Below are positions 36,305-44,107 of a stretch of DNA of 64,000 nt, piece by piece. The notes under the pieces are model-generated. The model was not told the DNA's origin and made no database searches. It was given only the letters and a program-made list of their open reading frames with translations. Within the stretch, counting starts at the first letter, position 1. The number at the start of each line of letters is the position of its first letter. The stretch covers positions 1 to 64,000 of the forward strand of contig CALWDW010000008.1 in assembly GCA_944376795.1 (NCBI GenBank), in the 5' to 3' direction. The stretch is from an uncultured Christensenellaceae bacterium (GTDB taxonomy: Bacteria; Bacillota; Clostridia; Christensenellales; UMGS416). Position numbers and translations under genes: made by a program.

Positions 36305-36333
36305 ATTATACGCCGCCGGATTTCCTCTGTCAA
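36305..36333 (-). promoter_or_regulatory. Promoter of araC-ADP-ribosylglycohydrolase
   Basis: Minus strand TTGACA (36333-36328), 17-bp spacer, TATAAT (36310-36305): a consensus promoter. Confidence 0.88.
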
Positions 36334-36339
36334 ACGCCC

Positions 36340-36369
36340 TTGACAAGCTCTGTACGGCCGGGATACAAT
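36340..36369 (+). promoter_or_regulatory. Promoter of azlCD
   Basis: TTGACA (36340-36345), 18-bp spacer, TACAAT (36364-36369). Its -35 is only 6 bp from the -35 of the divergent promoter, so both cannot be bound at once. Confidence 0.82.
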
Positions 36370-36402
36370 AAAAAACAGACTGCTTGTGAGAGGAGGACGT
36401 CC

Positions 36403-37107
36403 ATGGGTGGGAGCTTCACCAAGGGTTTGCGGGATGGCTTGCCCATTGCGCTGGGCTATGTGTCGGTATCCTTTGCCTTTGGCATGATGGCGGTGCAGGG
36501 GGGGCTTTCCATCTGGCAGGCGGTGCTGATTTCCCTGACCAACGTCACCTCGGCGGGGCAGTTCGCCGGGCTGAACCTGATGCTGGCGGGGGCGCCGCTG
36601 CTGGAGATGGGGCTCACCCAGCTGGTGATCAATATCCGCTATGCGCTGATGTCCCTCTCCCTCTCCCAAAAGCTGGACGGCACCATGACCTTGCCCCACC
36701 GGATGCTCTTTGCCTTCTGCAATACCGATGAGGTTTTCGCGGTGGCCAGCGGTCAGCCGCAGCGGGTGGGACGCCGGTATCTTTACGGCCTGACGGCGCT
36801 GCCCTACCTGGGATGGGCCCTGGGGACGCTGCTGGGGGCGGCGGCGGGGACGCTCCTGCCCGAGGGGATCCGTACGGCCCTGGGCGTAGCGATTTACGGT
36901 ATGTTTCTGGCCATTATCATCCCGCCTGCCCGGAAACTTGCGTCGGTACGGGCGGTGGTGGCCTGTGCAGTGGGCCTTAGCTGCGCCATGCGCTATCTTC
37001 CCCTGCTGCGGGAGGTCTCCAGCGGCTTTGCCATCATACTTTGTGCGGTGGCGGCGTCGGCGCTGGGCGCCTGGTTTTTCCCGGTCAAGGAGGTGGAGGA
37101 GGAATGA
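36403..37107 (+). CDS. azlC: AzlC family branched-chain amino acid permease
   Basis: 234 aa from ATG at 36403 (GAGAGGAGG). Family signature GLPIALGYVSVSFAFGMMA and SLTNVTSAGQFAGLNLM; about seven membrane segments. With AzlD it exports branched-chain amino acids or analogues (azaleucine resistance in B. subtilis). It overlaps azlD by 4 bases (ATGA), so the pair forms a complex. The promoter is shared back-to-back with the AraC operon. Confidence 0.92.
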   Translation: MGGSFTKGLRDGLPIALGYVSVSFAFGMMAVQGGLSIWQAVLISLTNVTSAGQFAGLNLMLAGAPLLEMGLTQLVINIRYALMSLSLSQKLDGTMTLPHRMLFAFCNTDEVFAVASGQPQRVGRRYLYGLTALPYLGWALGTLLGAAAGTLLPEGIRTALGVAIYGMFLAIIIPPARKLASVRAVVACAVGLSCAMRYLPLLREVSSGFAIILCAVAASALGAWFFPVKEVEEE

Positions 37108-37421
37108 CGCCGTCATACTTTTTTCTGCAGCTCTCGGTGATGGCGGGAGTTACCTACCTGATCCGGATGCTTCCCCTGGCGGCGGTGAAGGGGCGGATTC
37201 GCAGCCAGTTTGTCCGTTCCTTTCTCTTCTACGTTCCTTATGCGGTGCTGGCGGCCATGACTTTCCCCGATATTCTGTACAGCACGGGGAATCTTGCCTC
37301 GGCAGCGGCGGCGCTGGCGGTGGCCCTGGTCTTGGCCTGGCAGGAGCGTTCCCTACTGACGGTGGCCCTCTCCGCCTGCGGCGCGGCGCTGCTTTTTCAG
37401 CTGGCGGGCGGCCTTCTGTAG
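37104..37421 (+). CDS. azlD: AzlD family small subunit
   Basis: 105 aa from ATG at 37104 (GGAGGA). Three or four helices; SVMAGVTYLIRMLPL and FLFYVPYAVLAAMTFPDIL match the AzlD family. Translated by coupling with azlC. Confidence 0.9.
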   Translation: MTPSYFFLQLSVMAGVTYLIRMLPLAAVKGRIRSQFVRSFLFYVPYAVLAAMTFPDILYSTGNLASAAAALAVALVLAWQERSLLTVALSACGAALLFQLAGGLL

Positions 37422-37422
37422 C

Positions 37423-37451
37423 TGGACAAATTCGATAAAATAGGATATACT
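37423..37451 (+). promoter_or_regulatory. Promoter of sulfite-reductase-like gene
   Basis: TGGACA (37423-37428), 17-bp spacer, TATACT (37446-37451), starting at the azlD stop. Confidence 0.7.
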
Positions 37452-37492
37452 ACACCCAAGATTTCAAGGAAGTAAGCACAGGAGGAGCATGC

Positions 37493-38410
37493 ATGGCTGT
37501 AACACCCAAGCAAAAGCAAGCCGTTAAGGTCCAGGGCTTTCTGAACAACCGGGGTACGGAGAAGTTTTCCGCCCGAATCCTTACGGGAAACGGGACCATG
37601 ACCGCTGAGCAGCTGGCGGTGGTATCCCAGGCTGCCAAGGAATTTGGAGCGGGCACGGTATCTTTCACCAGTCGCCTGACGGTGGAGGTGCCTGGCATCC
37701 CCTTTGACCGGATCCAGGAGTTCCAGGATTATTTGGCGCCTGCCGGCTTGGTGACCGGCGGGACCGGCGCAAAGGTGCGGCCCGTGGTGGCTTGTAAGGG
37801 TACGGTCTGCGTTTTCGGCCTGATCGATACCCAGGGCTTGGCCCAAGAGATCCACGAGCGCTTTTTTGTAGGCTATGGCGGCGTGGCACTGCCCCATAAG
37901 TTTAAGATTGCCGTGGGGGGCTGCCCTAACAGCTGCGTCAAGCCCGATCTCAATGATATCGGCATTGTGGGCGCCCGCACGCCCCGCTATCTGGCGGACC
38001 GGTGCAAGGAGTGCAAGGTCTGCGCCGTAGCCAACCAATGTCCCATGAAGGCCGCAGTCAAGGGAGAGGATGGCCCCATGACCATTGATAAGGAAATCTG
38101 CAATGATTGCGGCCGCTGCATTGAGAAGTGCCCCTTCTCCGCTGTTCCCGATGGAGAGGTGGGATATAAAATCTTCCTGGGCGGCCGTTGGGGCAAGGTG
38201 CGGCGCATGGGCACGCCGCTGGGCGTGATCCTCACCCGGGAAGAGGCCCTGGATATGGTGGAAAAGGCGATCCTCCTCTACAAGAAGGAGGGGCAGAAGG
38301 GCGAGCGCTTTGGTTCCATGATCGATCGGCTGGGGATTGACGCGGTGCGCGCCGTCCTTTTGACGGGGGATCTGCTGGCCCAGAAGGAAGAAATCCTCCG
38401 CGCCGAGTAG
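37493..38410 (+). CDS. Siroheme/4Fe-4S sulfite or nitrite reductase-like protein (AsrC-like)
   Basis: 305 aa. N-terminal ferredoxin-like half domain, then siroheme-cluster cysteines: Cys101 and Cys106 (ACKGTVCVFG) and Cys144 and Cys148 (GGCPNSC). Two 4Fe-4S ferredoxin motifs follow (Cys171/174/177/183 and Cys203/206/209/213). This layout matches subunit C of anaerobic sulfite reductase and small clostridial siroheme reductases; spacing CX4C in the first motif is one residue shorter than the common CX5C. The gene stands alone, without asrA or asrB, so its electron donor is encoded elsewhere. Confidence 0.88.
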   Translation: MAVTPKQKQAVKVQGFLNNRGTEKFSARILTGNGTMTAEQLAVVSQAAKEFGAGTVSFTSRLTVEVPGIPFDRIQEFQDYLAPAGLVTGGTGAKVRPVVACKGTVCVFGLIDTQGLAQEIHERFFVGYGGVALPHKFKIAVGGCPNSCVKPDLNDIGIVGARTPRYLADRCKECKVCAVANQCPMKAAVKGEDGPMTIDKEICNDCGRCIEKCPFSAVPDGEVGYKIFLGGRWGKVRRMGTPLGVILTREEALDMVEKAILLYKKEGQKGERFGSMIDRLGIDAVRAVLLTGDLLAQKEEILRAE

Positions 38411-38482
38411 ACACGGAGATCCTCCGGCGGGGACCGGGACCTGGGCGGCGGAACTTATTCCTCCGGCTGCCTACGGGATATG

Positions 38483-38571
38483 GCGCAAGGGAGGCCGCAG
38501 CGCACCTTGGCTGACGGGTGCTTTGCCTGGGAAGCCCAGACGCGGGAGCGGCCTCTGTTTATTCCCTGCGC
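38483..38571 (+). ncRNA. Candidate structured RNA of unknown class
   Basis: The segment folds as a three-way structure: P1 38483-38492/38563-38571, P2 GGCCGC/GCGGCC (38493-38498/38548-38553), with two inner hairpins GCACC/GGTGC (38502-38506/38517-38521) and CTGGG/CCCAG (38527-38531/38535-38539). An intrinsic terminator follows 20 bases on (38592-38624). No start codon or coding signal fits, and no plus-strand gene lies downstream. It is not recognisably 6S, SRP or a known riboswitch. Confidence 0.45.
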
Positions 38572-38591
38572 ATAGGGATGCTGCATGACGG

Positions 38592-38624
38592 CCCGGCCGG
38601 CGCTTTTACGCCGGCCGGGTTTTG
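38592..38624 (+). terminator. Terminator of sulfite-reductase-like gene or of the candidate RNA
   Basis: Perfect 11-bp stem (38592-38602/38609-38619) and TTTTGT tail. Confidence 0.88.
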
Positions 38625-38707
38625 TACGGCAAGGGAATTCTGGAGGGATTCCGGCCAGGCGGCGCCGCTTTCCCTCAAGTTCTCTGGAGAGGGTCATCTC
38701 CAAGGCA

Positions 38708-38758
38708 AATAAAAAAACCGAAGTACGGCAGAAAATTTCCCCTTGCCGGCTTCGGCTG
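38708..38758 (-). terminator. Terminator of PiT-DUF47 operon
   Basis: On the minus strand AGCCGAAG pairs with CTTCGG(T), with inner pairs CCGGCA/TGCCG, followed by a run of seven T (38714-38708). Confidence 0.85.
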
Positions 38759-38776
38759 TCAATAATAGAACGGGAA

Positions 38777-39403
38777 TTACGCGTTCTTCATCATGACGCT
38801 TTCGACAATATTGGCTACCTCTTCGCAGGCATCGCAGCAGCGCTCCAGATAGTGATAGGTCTCCGTCCAGGAGATAATTTCTACCGGATCAGACCCGCTG
38901 GTATAGAGTTCTCGCATGGCCTGGGTATAGAGCTGGTCTCCATCCTCCTCCAGCCGGTTGACCTCGATGATCAGCTTGGGCAGGCTGGTGGAGCGGCGGA
39001 AGTTGTGGAATTCATTCATAACTTCCTGAAGGGCTTGGCAGCAAGAGAGGATAACCTGGCAGAACTGCAGCGCATGGGGACGGATGACGGTGATGTTGAA
39101 CATATACATCCGGATGAGCACGTCCTCGATCTTGTCGGTGACGTCGTCTACCGCCTGGGCCAAGAGGATGATGTCTTCCCGTTCGATGGGAGGAAGAAAC
39201 TCCTTGACCAACTTTTCCATCAGGTGATGCTTCTCTACGTCGGCGCCGTGCTCAATGTCGTGCATCTGGGGCAGAGCGTCATGCAGCTTGGAGGCGTCAT
39301 AGTTTGTCAGGGTGTCGCTCAGGAACTGGGCCGCCTGGCAGGAGACCCCTACCAGTGAGGCAAACATGGCAAAGTAGTCGTTTCCTTTGGCATTTTTTGG
39401 CAT
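38777..39403 (-). CDS. DUF47/PhoU-like phosphate transport accessory protein
   Basis: 208 aa, all helical. HDALPQMHDIEHGADVEKHHLM and IILLAQAVDDVTDKIEDV repeat the acidic E/DxxxD metal-binding motif of the DUF47 (PhoU-like) family. Such proteins control or assist PiT transporters. It lies 15 bp behind the PiT gene in the same operon, the usual arrangement. Confidence 0.93.
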   Translation of the reverse strand: MPKNAKGNDYFAMFASLVGVSCQAAQFLSDTLTNYDASKLHDALPQMHDIEHGADVEKHHLMEKLVKEFLPPIEREDIILLAQAVDDVTDKIEDVLIRMYMFNITVIRPHALQFCQVILSCCQALQEVMNEFHNFRRSTSLPKLIIEVNRLEEDGDQLYTQAMRELYTSGSDPVEIISWTETYHYLERCCDACEEVANIVESVMMKNA

Positions 39404-39418
39404 ATTGGATTTCCTCCG

Positions 39419-40468
39419 TTAAAAGATGCGCAAGAAGAGTAAGGCCATTAGGTAACCAATGAGTCCGCAGCCCGGGAAGGTCAGAACCCAGGTCAGCACC
39501 ATTTCCTTAACCACCGACCAGTTGACCGCTCGCAGGCTTCGGGAGGCGCCTACGCCCATGATGGCGGTGGTTTTGGTGTGGGTGGTGCTCACCGGGACGC
39601 CGGTCAGCGAGGAGAGCAGCAGGCAGCCGGCGGCGGCCATGTCGGCGGCGAAGCCTTGGTACTTCTCCAGGCGCACCATGTCCATGCCTACGGCCTTGAT
39701 GATCCGGTAGCCGCCGATGGAGGTGCCCAGCGCCATTACTAGGGAGCAGAGTACCATCAGCCAAATAGGAATGGTAAAGACCGTCACGTTGGCTTGTCCC
39801 TGGGCCAGGAACATCCCCAGCAGGAAAACGGCCATGAACTTCTGGCCGTCTTGGGCGCCGTGCATGAAGGCCATGGCAGCGGCGCTGCTGACCTGGGCAT
39901 ACCGGAAGAAGGGGAGGGTGCGGCGACGGTCCATCCGCCGGCAGACAGCCTCGGTGAGCCGTGCGCTGAGCCACCCCATGACGAAGCCCAGCAGCGTGGA
40001 AAGGCCTAGGCCGTAGATAACCTTAATCCATTCGGCGCCGTTGATGCCGTCCAGTCCGCCGTGCAGGGCGATAGCCGCTCCCGAGACGCCGGCGATCAGC
40101 GCGTGGCTTTCACTGGTGGGAATCCCGAAGCGCCAGGCGGCAGTGGCCCAGGTCACAATGGCGAAGAGTGCGGCGCACAGGGCAATGAGTGCCTGTCCGG
40201 GGTCTCCGCCAAAGTCCGCCATGTTGTAAATGGTCTCGGCCACGGTGGCGTTGAGAAGGGTCATCACCAGAACCCCCAGGAAGTTGAACACTGCCGCCAT
40301 GGCGATGGCTGCCTTGGCGGAAATGGCCCGGGTGGCTACACAGGTAGCAATAGCGTTGGGCGCATCGGTCCATCCGTTGACCAGTATGACGCCCAGTGTC
40401 AGCAATACCGTAATGGCCAGTGCGGGGCTGGAGAAGAGCTGGGGCAGAAATTCACCTAGGGAAATCAT
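39419..40468 (-). CDS. pit: Inorganic phosphate transporter, PiT family
   Basis: 349 aa. Family motifs at both halves: VNGWTDAPNAIATCVATRAI and GVPVSTTHTKTTAIMGVG, with about ten membrane segments. It is a low-affinity cation-coupled phosphate (or metal-phosphate) importer. Its promoter (40518-40546) is consensus-like and its partner DUF47 is downstream. Confidence 0.95.
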   Translation of the reverse strand: MISLGEFLPQLFSSPALAITVLLTLGVILVNGWTDAPNAIATCVATRAISAKAAIAMAAVFNFLGVLVMTLLNATVAETIYNMADFGGDPGQALIALCAALFAIVTWATAAWRFGIPTSESHALIAGVSGAAIALHGGLDGINGAEWIKVIYGLGLSTLLGFVMGWLSARLTEAVCRRMDRRRTLPFFRYAQVSSAAAMAFMHGAQDGQKFMAVFLLGMFLAQGQANVTVFTIPIWLMVLCSLVMALGTSIGGYRIIKAVGMDMVRLEKYQGFAADMAAAGCLLLSSLTGVPVSTTHTKTTAIMGVGASRSLRAVNWSVVKEMVLTWVLTFPGCGLIGYLMALLFLRIF

Positions 40469-40517
40469 GCTGTGGGCACTCCTTTACATTGGGTGGATTT
40501 CGTAGGGGCACAGCAAA

Positions 40518-40546
40518 ATTATAGCATGACCTGCCAAACAAAACAA
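40518..40546 (-). promoter_or_regulatory. Promoter of PiT operon
   Basis: Minus strand TTGTTT (40546-40541), 17-bp spacer, TATAAT (40523-40518) preceded by TGC, an extended -10. Confidence 0.8.
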
Positions 40547-40598
40547 TTTGTTTTTGATTATCGCGTAAAGTTTGTAAAAATTAGGAGAAATTCCCCCG

Positions 40599-40627
40599 TT
40601 GAAGTTGTCAGACAAATCCTTTACAAT
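40599..40627 (+). promoter_or_regulatory. Promoter of NimA-like gene
   Basis: TTGAAG (40599-40604), 17-bp spacer, TACAAT (40622-40627). Confidence 0.7.
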
Positions 40628-40664
40628 ACAGGCGGGGCGCGGACGGCGCACCGGGAGGTGGAGT

Positions 40665-41132
40665 ATGCGAAGAACCGATCGTGCGGTACAGGATCCTGCC
40701 CAGGAGGAGGAGATCCTCCGGGCGTGTGACGTGCTGCGTCTGGGCCTGGTGGACCGGGGCCTGGCCTATGTGGTACCGCTGTGCTTTGGCATTGTCCGGG
40801 AACATGGCGTCTTAACCTTTTACGTCCACTGTGCGGACACGGGGCGCAAGCTGGATCTGCTGGAGGCCAATCCTCGGGCCGCCTTTGAAATGGATACCGA
40901 CCATGTTCTTCGGCCAGGGGATGCGGCCTGCGGCTGGAGCATGGGGTACCGGTCGGCTATGGGGGTGGCTTCCCTGCGGCGGGTGGAGGATCCAGAGGAA
41001 AAGCGCCGCGGCCTGGATGCTATTATGGCTCACTACACCGGGAAGGGCAGCTGGCCTTATCCCGCCGCTGCCCTGGATCGGGTGACGGTGCTGGCGCTGC
41101 GGGTGGAGGAGATTTCGTATAAGAGGTCCTAG
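40665..41132 (+). CDS. Pyridoxamine 5'-phosphate oxidase-family, NimA-like flavoprotein
   Basis: 155 aa from ATG at 40665 (GGGAGGTG). The split-barrel FMN fold is suggested by VLRLGLVDRGLAYVVPLCFGIV, FYVHCADTGRKLDLLEANPRAAFEMD and GYRSAMGVASLRRV, all typical of NimA/nitroimidazole-reductase relatives. Probably a small FMN or heme-binding reductase; no specific substrate can be named. Divergent from the PiT operon. Confidence 0.88.
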   Translation: MRRTDRAVQDPAQEEEILRACDVLRLGLVDRGLAYVVPLCFGIVREHGVLTFYVHCADTGRKLDLLEANPRAAFEMDTDHVLRPGDAACGWSMGYRSAMGVASLRRVEDPEEKRRGLDAIMAHYTGKGSWPYPAAALDRVTVLALRVEEISYKRS

Positions 41133-41224
41133 CCTGAGCGGCTTTCCTGCCAGGGGCGGGGAGCAAGGGCGGGGTGGGGGGGATATGCTTTGGAGTTATC
41201 CCTGGGGAACGAAGGAGGATACAA

Positions 41225-41830
41225 ATGGAGAAGCTGCGAAACTGGCTGGAGAGGACGTTTGCGGTGGGAGAGACCCACATCAAGGGATGGCAGATCCTGG
41301 TATCCTGCTTGGTGCTGCTGGCTTTGGCCGGCGGCATGGTGGCCGTGCTGGCGGCCCAGCGCCCCCAGGAGGCGGTTCCCGTTACGTTGGCCCAGGAGGG
41401 CGCCGGAGCGGGTTTTACCTTCCGTTACCCGGATGGATGGACCTTGGATGCTTCTCGCTCGGATCGGGTGGGGATCGCGAGCCGTGAAGAAGACGCCTGC
41501 CTTTATTTTGCCGACGTGAGCAGCTTGTATGAGAACCTTGCCCAGGAGGAGGATCCGCTCTGTGCCCTGGTGGAGGCCATTGCCGCAGAGATGGAGCCGG
41601 TGGGAGAGGTGCGCAGCCAGAGCTACGACTACGAAGGGGAGCCGTGGGGGCATGCCTCCTTCTCTGTGCTGGGGGAGGAAGGAGCTTATTACACGGTGGA
41701 AATCAGCGCCGGGCCCCTGGATGGACGGATGGCGGCAGACGTCTTGGCATATGGGCCGGCGGCGGACCTGACGCAGATTCAGGCCGTTTACGTGGCGGTG
41801 ACGGAAAGCCGGGCCTGGGCCGCGTCGTAG
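41225..41830 (+). CDS. Membrane-anchored extracytoplasmic protein, unknown
   Basis: 201 aa from ATG at 41225 (AAGGAGG). A basic amphipathic start, one helix (about 22-44, WQILVSCLVLLALAGGMVAVL), then an outside domain of about 155 residues beginning with GAGFTFRYPDGWTL. That opening resembles PsbP/DUF1795-like beta-sheet domains (FxxPxGW), which bind surfaces or metals. Function unknown. Downstream is a terminator-like hairpin complex (41864-41942). Confidence 0.75.
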   Translation: MEKLRNWLERTFAVGETHIKGWQILVSCLVLLALAGGMVAVLAAQRPQEAVPVTLAQEGAGAGFTFRYPDGWTLDASRSDRVGIASREEDACLYFADVSSLYENLAQEEDPLCALVEAIAAEMEPVGEVRSQSYDYEGEPWGHASFSVLGEEGAYYTVEISAGPLDGRMAADVLAYGPAADLTQIQAVYVAVTESRAWAAS

Positions 41831-41863
41831 GCCGGCCGCAGGCGGGAGCCGCTGGACGCCGGT

Positions 41864-41942
41864 AAGGAGGCGTGAATTCCCAGCATTTTCTGGGGCGGTG
41901 CGGGCATTACGCTCATGCCGCCTCCTTTTTGGCGAAAGCCTA
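41864..41942 (+). terminator. Large compound hairpin ending in a T-run
   Basis: AAGGAGGCG (41864-41872) pairs with CGCCTCCTT (41929-41937) and encloses a CCCAG/CTGGG hairpin (41879-41894); the tail is TTTTT. The stem buries a perfect SD-like sequence. Confidence 0.6.
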
Positions 41943-41943
41943 T

Positions 41944-41982
41944 AAAAGCCGCCCGCGGGGGAAGTTATCCTCTGCGGGCGGC
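41944..41982 (-). terminator. Terminator of the YhfC-lipoprotein operon
   Basis: Minus strand GCCGCCCGC/GCGGGCGGC (41982-41974/41956-41948) followed by TTTTATA. Confidence 0.8.
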
Positions 41983-42005
41983 AGCAAAAGCGGGATGGCA
42001 CGGGA

Positions 42006-42410
42006 CTAGCGCAGATAAAAACCGATGAGAGATAGATCCTTGTCGAAGACGATGGTGTATACCACCTGCTTGGCGGCATATTTGACTACCAAGACCACCA
42101 TGGCGCAGGACGCGCCGGTTTGGGGGTCTGTCGTTCCCTGAACGGCTTGATCCCGGAAGGCGATAAGCTCCCCCGCGTCGGCTAGGACCAGGGCAGCCGC
42201 CTCTTCCAGTACAGCGGCGCTGAGCTCTGTCTGCAGGTCTTCCCGCACGCAGGAGGCCAGGGTGGCGTAGTCCCCGGCGGAGAAGAGCTTTACTGCCGCT
42301 TGGGCGCCGGCAGCGGCTTGGTCGGCGGTTACGCCTTCCGGGAGAGCAGGGGCGCAGCCCGACAGCAGCAGGAGCGTTGCCAGCAGAACGGCTAGACTAC
42401 GTTTACGCAC
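42006..42410 (-). CDS. DUF3887-like lipoprotein
   Basis: 134 aa from GTG at 42410, which has AGGAG seven bases upstream; the longer frame has no ribosome site. Signal peptide with lipobox LLLLSGC, lipidated Cys about residue 19. The mature domain (AGAQAAVKLFSAGDYATLASCVREDLQTEL ... VYTIVFDKDLSLIGFYL) follows the DUF3887 pattern of a small cystatin-like fold. It overlaps the end of the YhfC gene by 8 bases, so the products may cooperate at the membrane. Confidence 0.8.
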   Translation of the reverse strand: MRKRSLAVLLATLLLLSGCAPALPEGVTADQAAAGAQAAVKLFSAGDYATLASCVREDLQTELSAAVLEEAAALVLADAGELIAFRDQAVQGTTDPQTGASCAMVVLVVKYAAKQVVYTIVFDKDLSLIGFYLR

Positions 42411-43200
42411 GGCGGAGCTCCTGGAATCTGCGCCGCACCCAGAAGGCATACCAGCCCAGGGGGGCCGTCATGGCCAGCACGATGCCTTCCAAGGCCAGGG
42501 TGGACAGAGGAAGGTAGGCTACGATGATGGAAGTAATGCTATCCACTAGGGAGTGGGCGCCCACAGCCAGCAGTAGCCCGCGTACCGGGCGTCCTTCCCG
42601 TAGGCCGTTCAGCAGCATCAGGGTAAAGGCCACATGCATGACCATGGCCATGAGCCTTTCTGCGGCTACCAGCAGCGTATCCTGGACGGTAATGGCTTGT
42701 ACCGCCTGGACGATTTCCATGGCCTGCTCGGCTTCCAGCTGCAGGTGGACGCCGTTCTGCACGGCGGAAAAGGCGGCTAGGTTGCTAACCAGGCCCAGCC
42801 CGGCCACCAGGATGGCTTCCAGCCAGGCGTGCCCCAGCCCCATGGCCAGCCCGTCCACATAGCGGCGGTTGCGGGGCATGAAATTGGCCAGTACGACGAG
42901 CCGGCCGCACTCTTCCAGGATTCCGGCACTCAAGCCGTAGACCAATCCCATCGCCCAGGGGTTGGCCTGCAGCCAGGCATAGCCCGGAAGGCCGGGAAGC
43001 AAAATGCCAATGATGATATTGCGCACCAAAACGCTGGCCACTAGGAAGGTGAGAATTCCCCACAGAAAGCTCAGGCTGACATGCTGGCGGCGGATCTGCA
43101 GGGCGGCGTATCCACCCAGAGGCACGAGCAGGCAGACAAGCAGGCTGAGCCAGGTGCATAGTACGACGGAGGTGGGTATAGACACGGAGAGTTCGGACAC
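42403..43200 (-). CDS. YhfC-family glutamic-type intramembrane protease
   Basis: 265 aa from GTG at 43200, behind AAAGGAGGCG; upstream in-frame ATGs lack this. About seven or eight membrane helices. The protease motif ILEECGR places catalytic-type Glu96 and Glu97; GHAWLEA and GAHSLVDS give the histidines of the ABI/CAAX-like fold. B. subtilis YhfC is the namesake. Substrate unknown; the co-encoded lipoprotein is a candidate partner. The promoter is at 43238-43266. Confidence 0.88.
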   Translation of the reverse strand: MSELSVSIPTSVVLCTWLSLLVCLLVPLGGYAALQIRRQHVSLSFLWGILTFLVASVLVRNIIIGILLPGLPGYAWLQANPWAMGLVYGLSAGILEECGRLVVLANFMPRNRRYVDGLAMGLGHAWLEAILVAGLGLVSNLAAFSAVQNGVHLQLEAEQAMEIVQAVQAITVQDTLLVAAERLMAMVMHVAFTLMLLNGLREGRPVRGLLLAVGAHSLVDSITSIIVAYLPLSTLALEGIVLAMTAPLGWYAFWVRRRFQELRRA

Positions 43201-43237
43201 GGGACGCCTCCTTTGCTGGGATAAAGTATACATGGGC

Positions 43238-43266
43238 AGTATACCATGGATCCTGTGGCGGAGCAA
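43238..43266 (-). promoter_or_regulatory. Promoter of YhfC operon
   Basis: Minus strand TTGCTC (43266-43261), 17-bp spacer, TATACT (43243-43238). A second TATACT lies at about 43230-43225. Confidence 0.6.
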
Positions 43267-43298
43267 TGCCTGCAGGGGAAAAGTCCCGGCGCGGCCGG

Positions 43299-43703
43299 TC
43301 AGCGCTCGTCCAGTCGCCGCAACGCCGTGCGATGGAGCGTAAAGCAGTGATCCACGCTGTAGTGGGTGGTTTCGGCTACCTCCGCCCAGGACATCCCGTC
43401 CATATAGCGGGCGCGGAGCACCTGGCGCATGGGAGCAGGGAGGGAGTCCACCAAGGCTTCGGCCTCATACCGTGCCTGCTCCAGCGCCACGCAGCGGGTC
43501 AAAAGGCGGCAGCGCAGTGCTCGCGCCTGCTCTGCACAGTCCGGTGCGTTTTCTGGATGCAGTCGAACAGCCTCGCTCTCCACCTCCTGGAGGCGCTGGA
43601 TCCGGCGGCGGAGGCTGTCAAGGGCGGACTGCAGATCCAGGCAGCGTTCCAAGACGTCCCGGGCGCTGCCCTGCGCACCGGAACGGCGCATCAGAGCGGG
43701 CAT
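43299..43703 (-). CDS. Phage-type sigma-70 region 4-like regulator
   Basis: 134 aa from ATG at 43703 behind GGGAGGCG. The C-terminus is a sigma region-4 HTH: MRQVLRARYMDGMSWAEVAETTHYSVDHCFTLHRTALRRL. The N-terminus is a helical coil (LDSLRRRIQRLQEVESE). This size and layout match DUF1492 or ArpU-like late regulators of phages and integrative elements in Firmicutes. Its ATG overlaps the stop of the 57-aa Cys-rich gene, and it ends the island operon. Confidence 0.82.
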   Translation of the reverse strand: MPALMRRSGAQGSARDVLERCLDLQSALDSLRRRIQRLQEVESEAVRLHPENAPDCAEQARALRCRLLTRCVALEQARYEAEALVDSLPAPMRQVLRARYMDGMSWAEVAETTHYSVDHCFTLHRTALRRLDER

Positions 43704-43876
43704 CACGGCGCCTCCCTGCGTACGCACTCCCGGCCAGTGACCCGCTGCCACATTTGGGCAAACCACGCCCGCCAGCGCGGGCACATGGCTCCCGAATGGG
43801 CCGGACAGGCCCCGCAGGCCTCACAGGGCGAGGGATCGATGGGGGTGGGGGAAACTTTGGGAATTATGGAAATCAT
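43703..43876 (-). CDS. Small cysteine-rich mobile-element protein
   Basis: 57 aa from ATG at 43876 behind AAAGGAGGAT. CEACGACPAHSGAMCPRWRAWF has a CX2CX2C pattern plus another Cys, then a WxxxW helix. Proteins like this often precede the sigma-like gene in clostridial prophages. Role unknown, perhaps a zinc-binding adaptor. It is translationally coupled to the next gene. Confidence 0.65.
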   Translation of the reverse strand: MISIIPKVSPTPIDPSPCEACGACPAHSGAMCPRWRAWFAQMWQRVTGRECVRREAP

Positions 43877-43892
43877 GGAAATCCTCCTTTCT

Positions 43893-44078
43893 TTATCGAT
43901 CAAAAAATAAGGTCCAAGGAAAATGCAGAGCTGCCGCGATGGCCTTGGCTGTAGCGATACCAGGGCGTTTGCGTCCAGTTTCAATATTGGCATAGGTACT
44001 CTGGGCCACATGAGATCGCTGTGCAACCTGGCTTTGGGTGAGGTTTTGCTGGGATCGAATTGCTTTGAGCCATGTCAT
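43893..44078 (-). CDS. Cro-like XRE helix-turn-helix protein
   Basis: 61 aa from ATG at 44078 (MTWLKAIRS), with AAAGGGG upstream; a longer start at 44099 has no ribosome site. NLTQSQVAQRSHVAQSTYANIE is a full XRE HTH. It is divergent from the S24 repressor at 44219, the layout of a phage cro/cI switch. It is transcribed from the promoter at 44115-44142. Confidence 0.88.
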   Translation of the reverse strand: MTWLKAIRSQQNLTQSQVAQRSHVAQSTYANIETGRKRPGIATAKAIAAALHFPWTLFFDR

Positions 44079-44107
44079 TTCAGAAAAAACCCCTTTCATA
44101 TATTGTG

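Noticed and set aside
38411-38624. 6S or SRP RNA
   Set aside because: No 6S-like single long hairpin with a central bubble, and no SRP GGAA/tetraloop helix pattern.
41873-42009. 44-codon frame with GTG start after a perfect SD
   Set aside because: The SD is inside a terminator-like stem and the peptide is unremarkable; recorded only as a finding.
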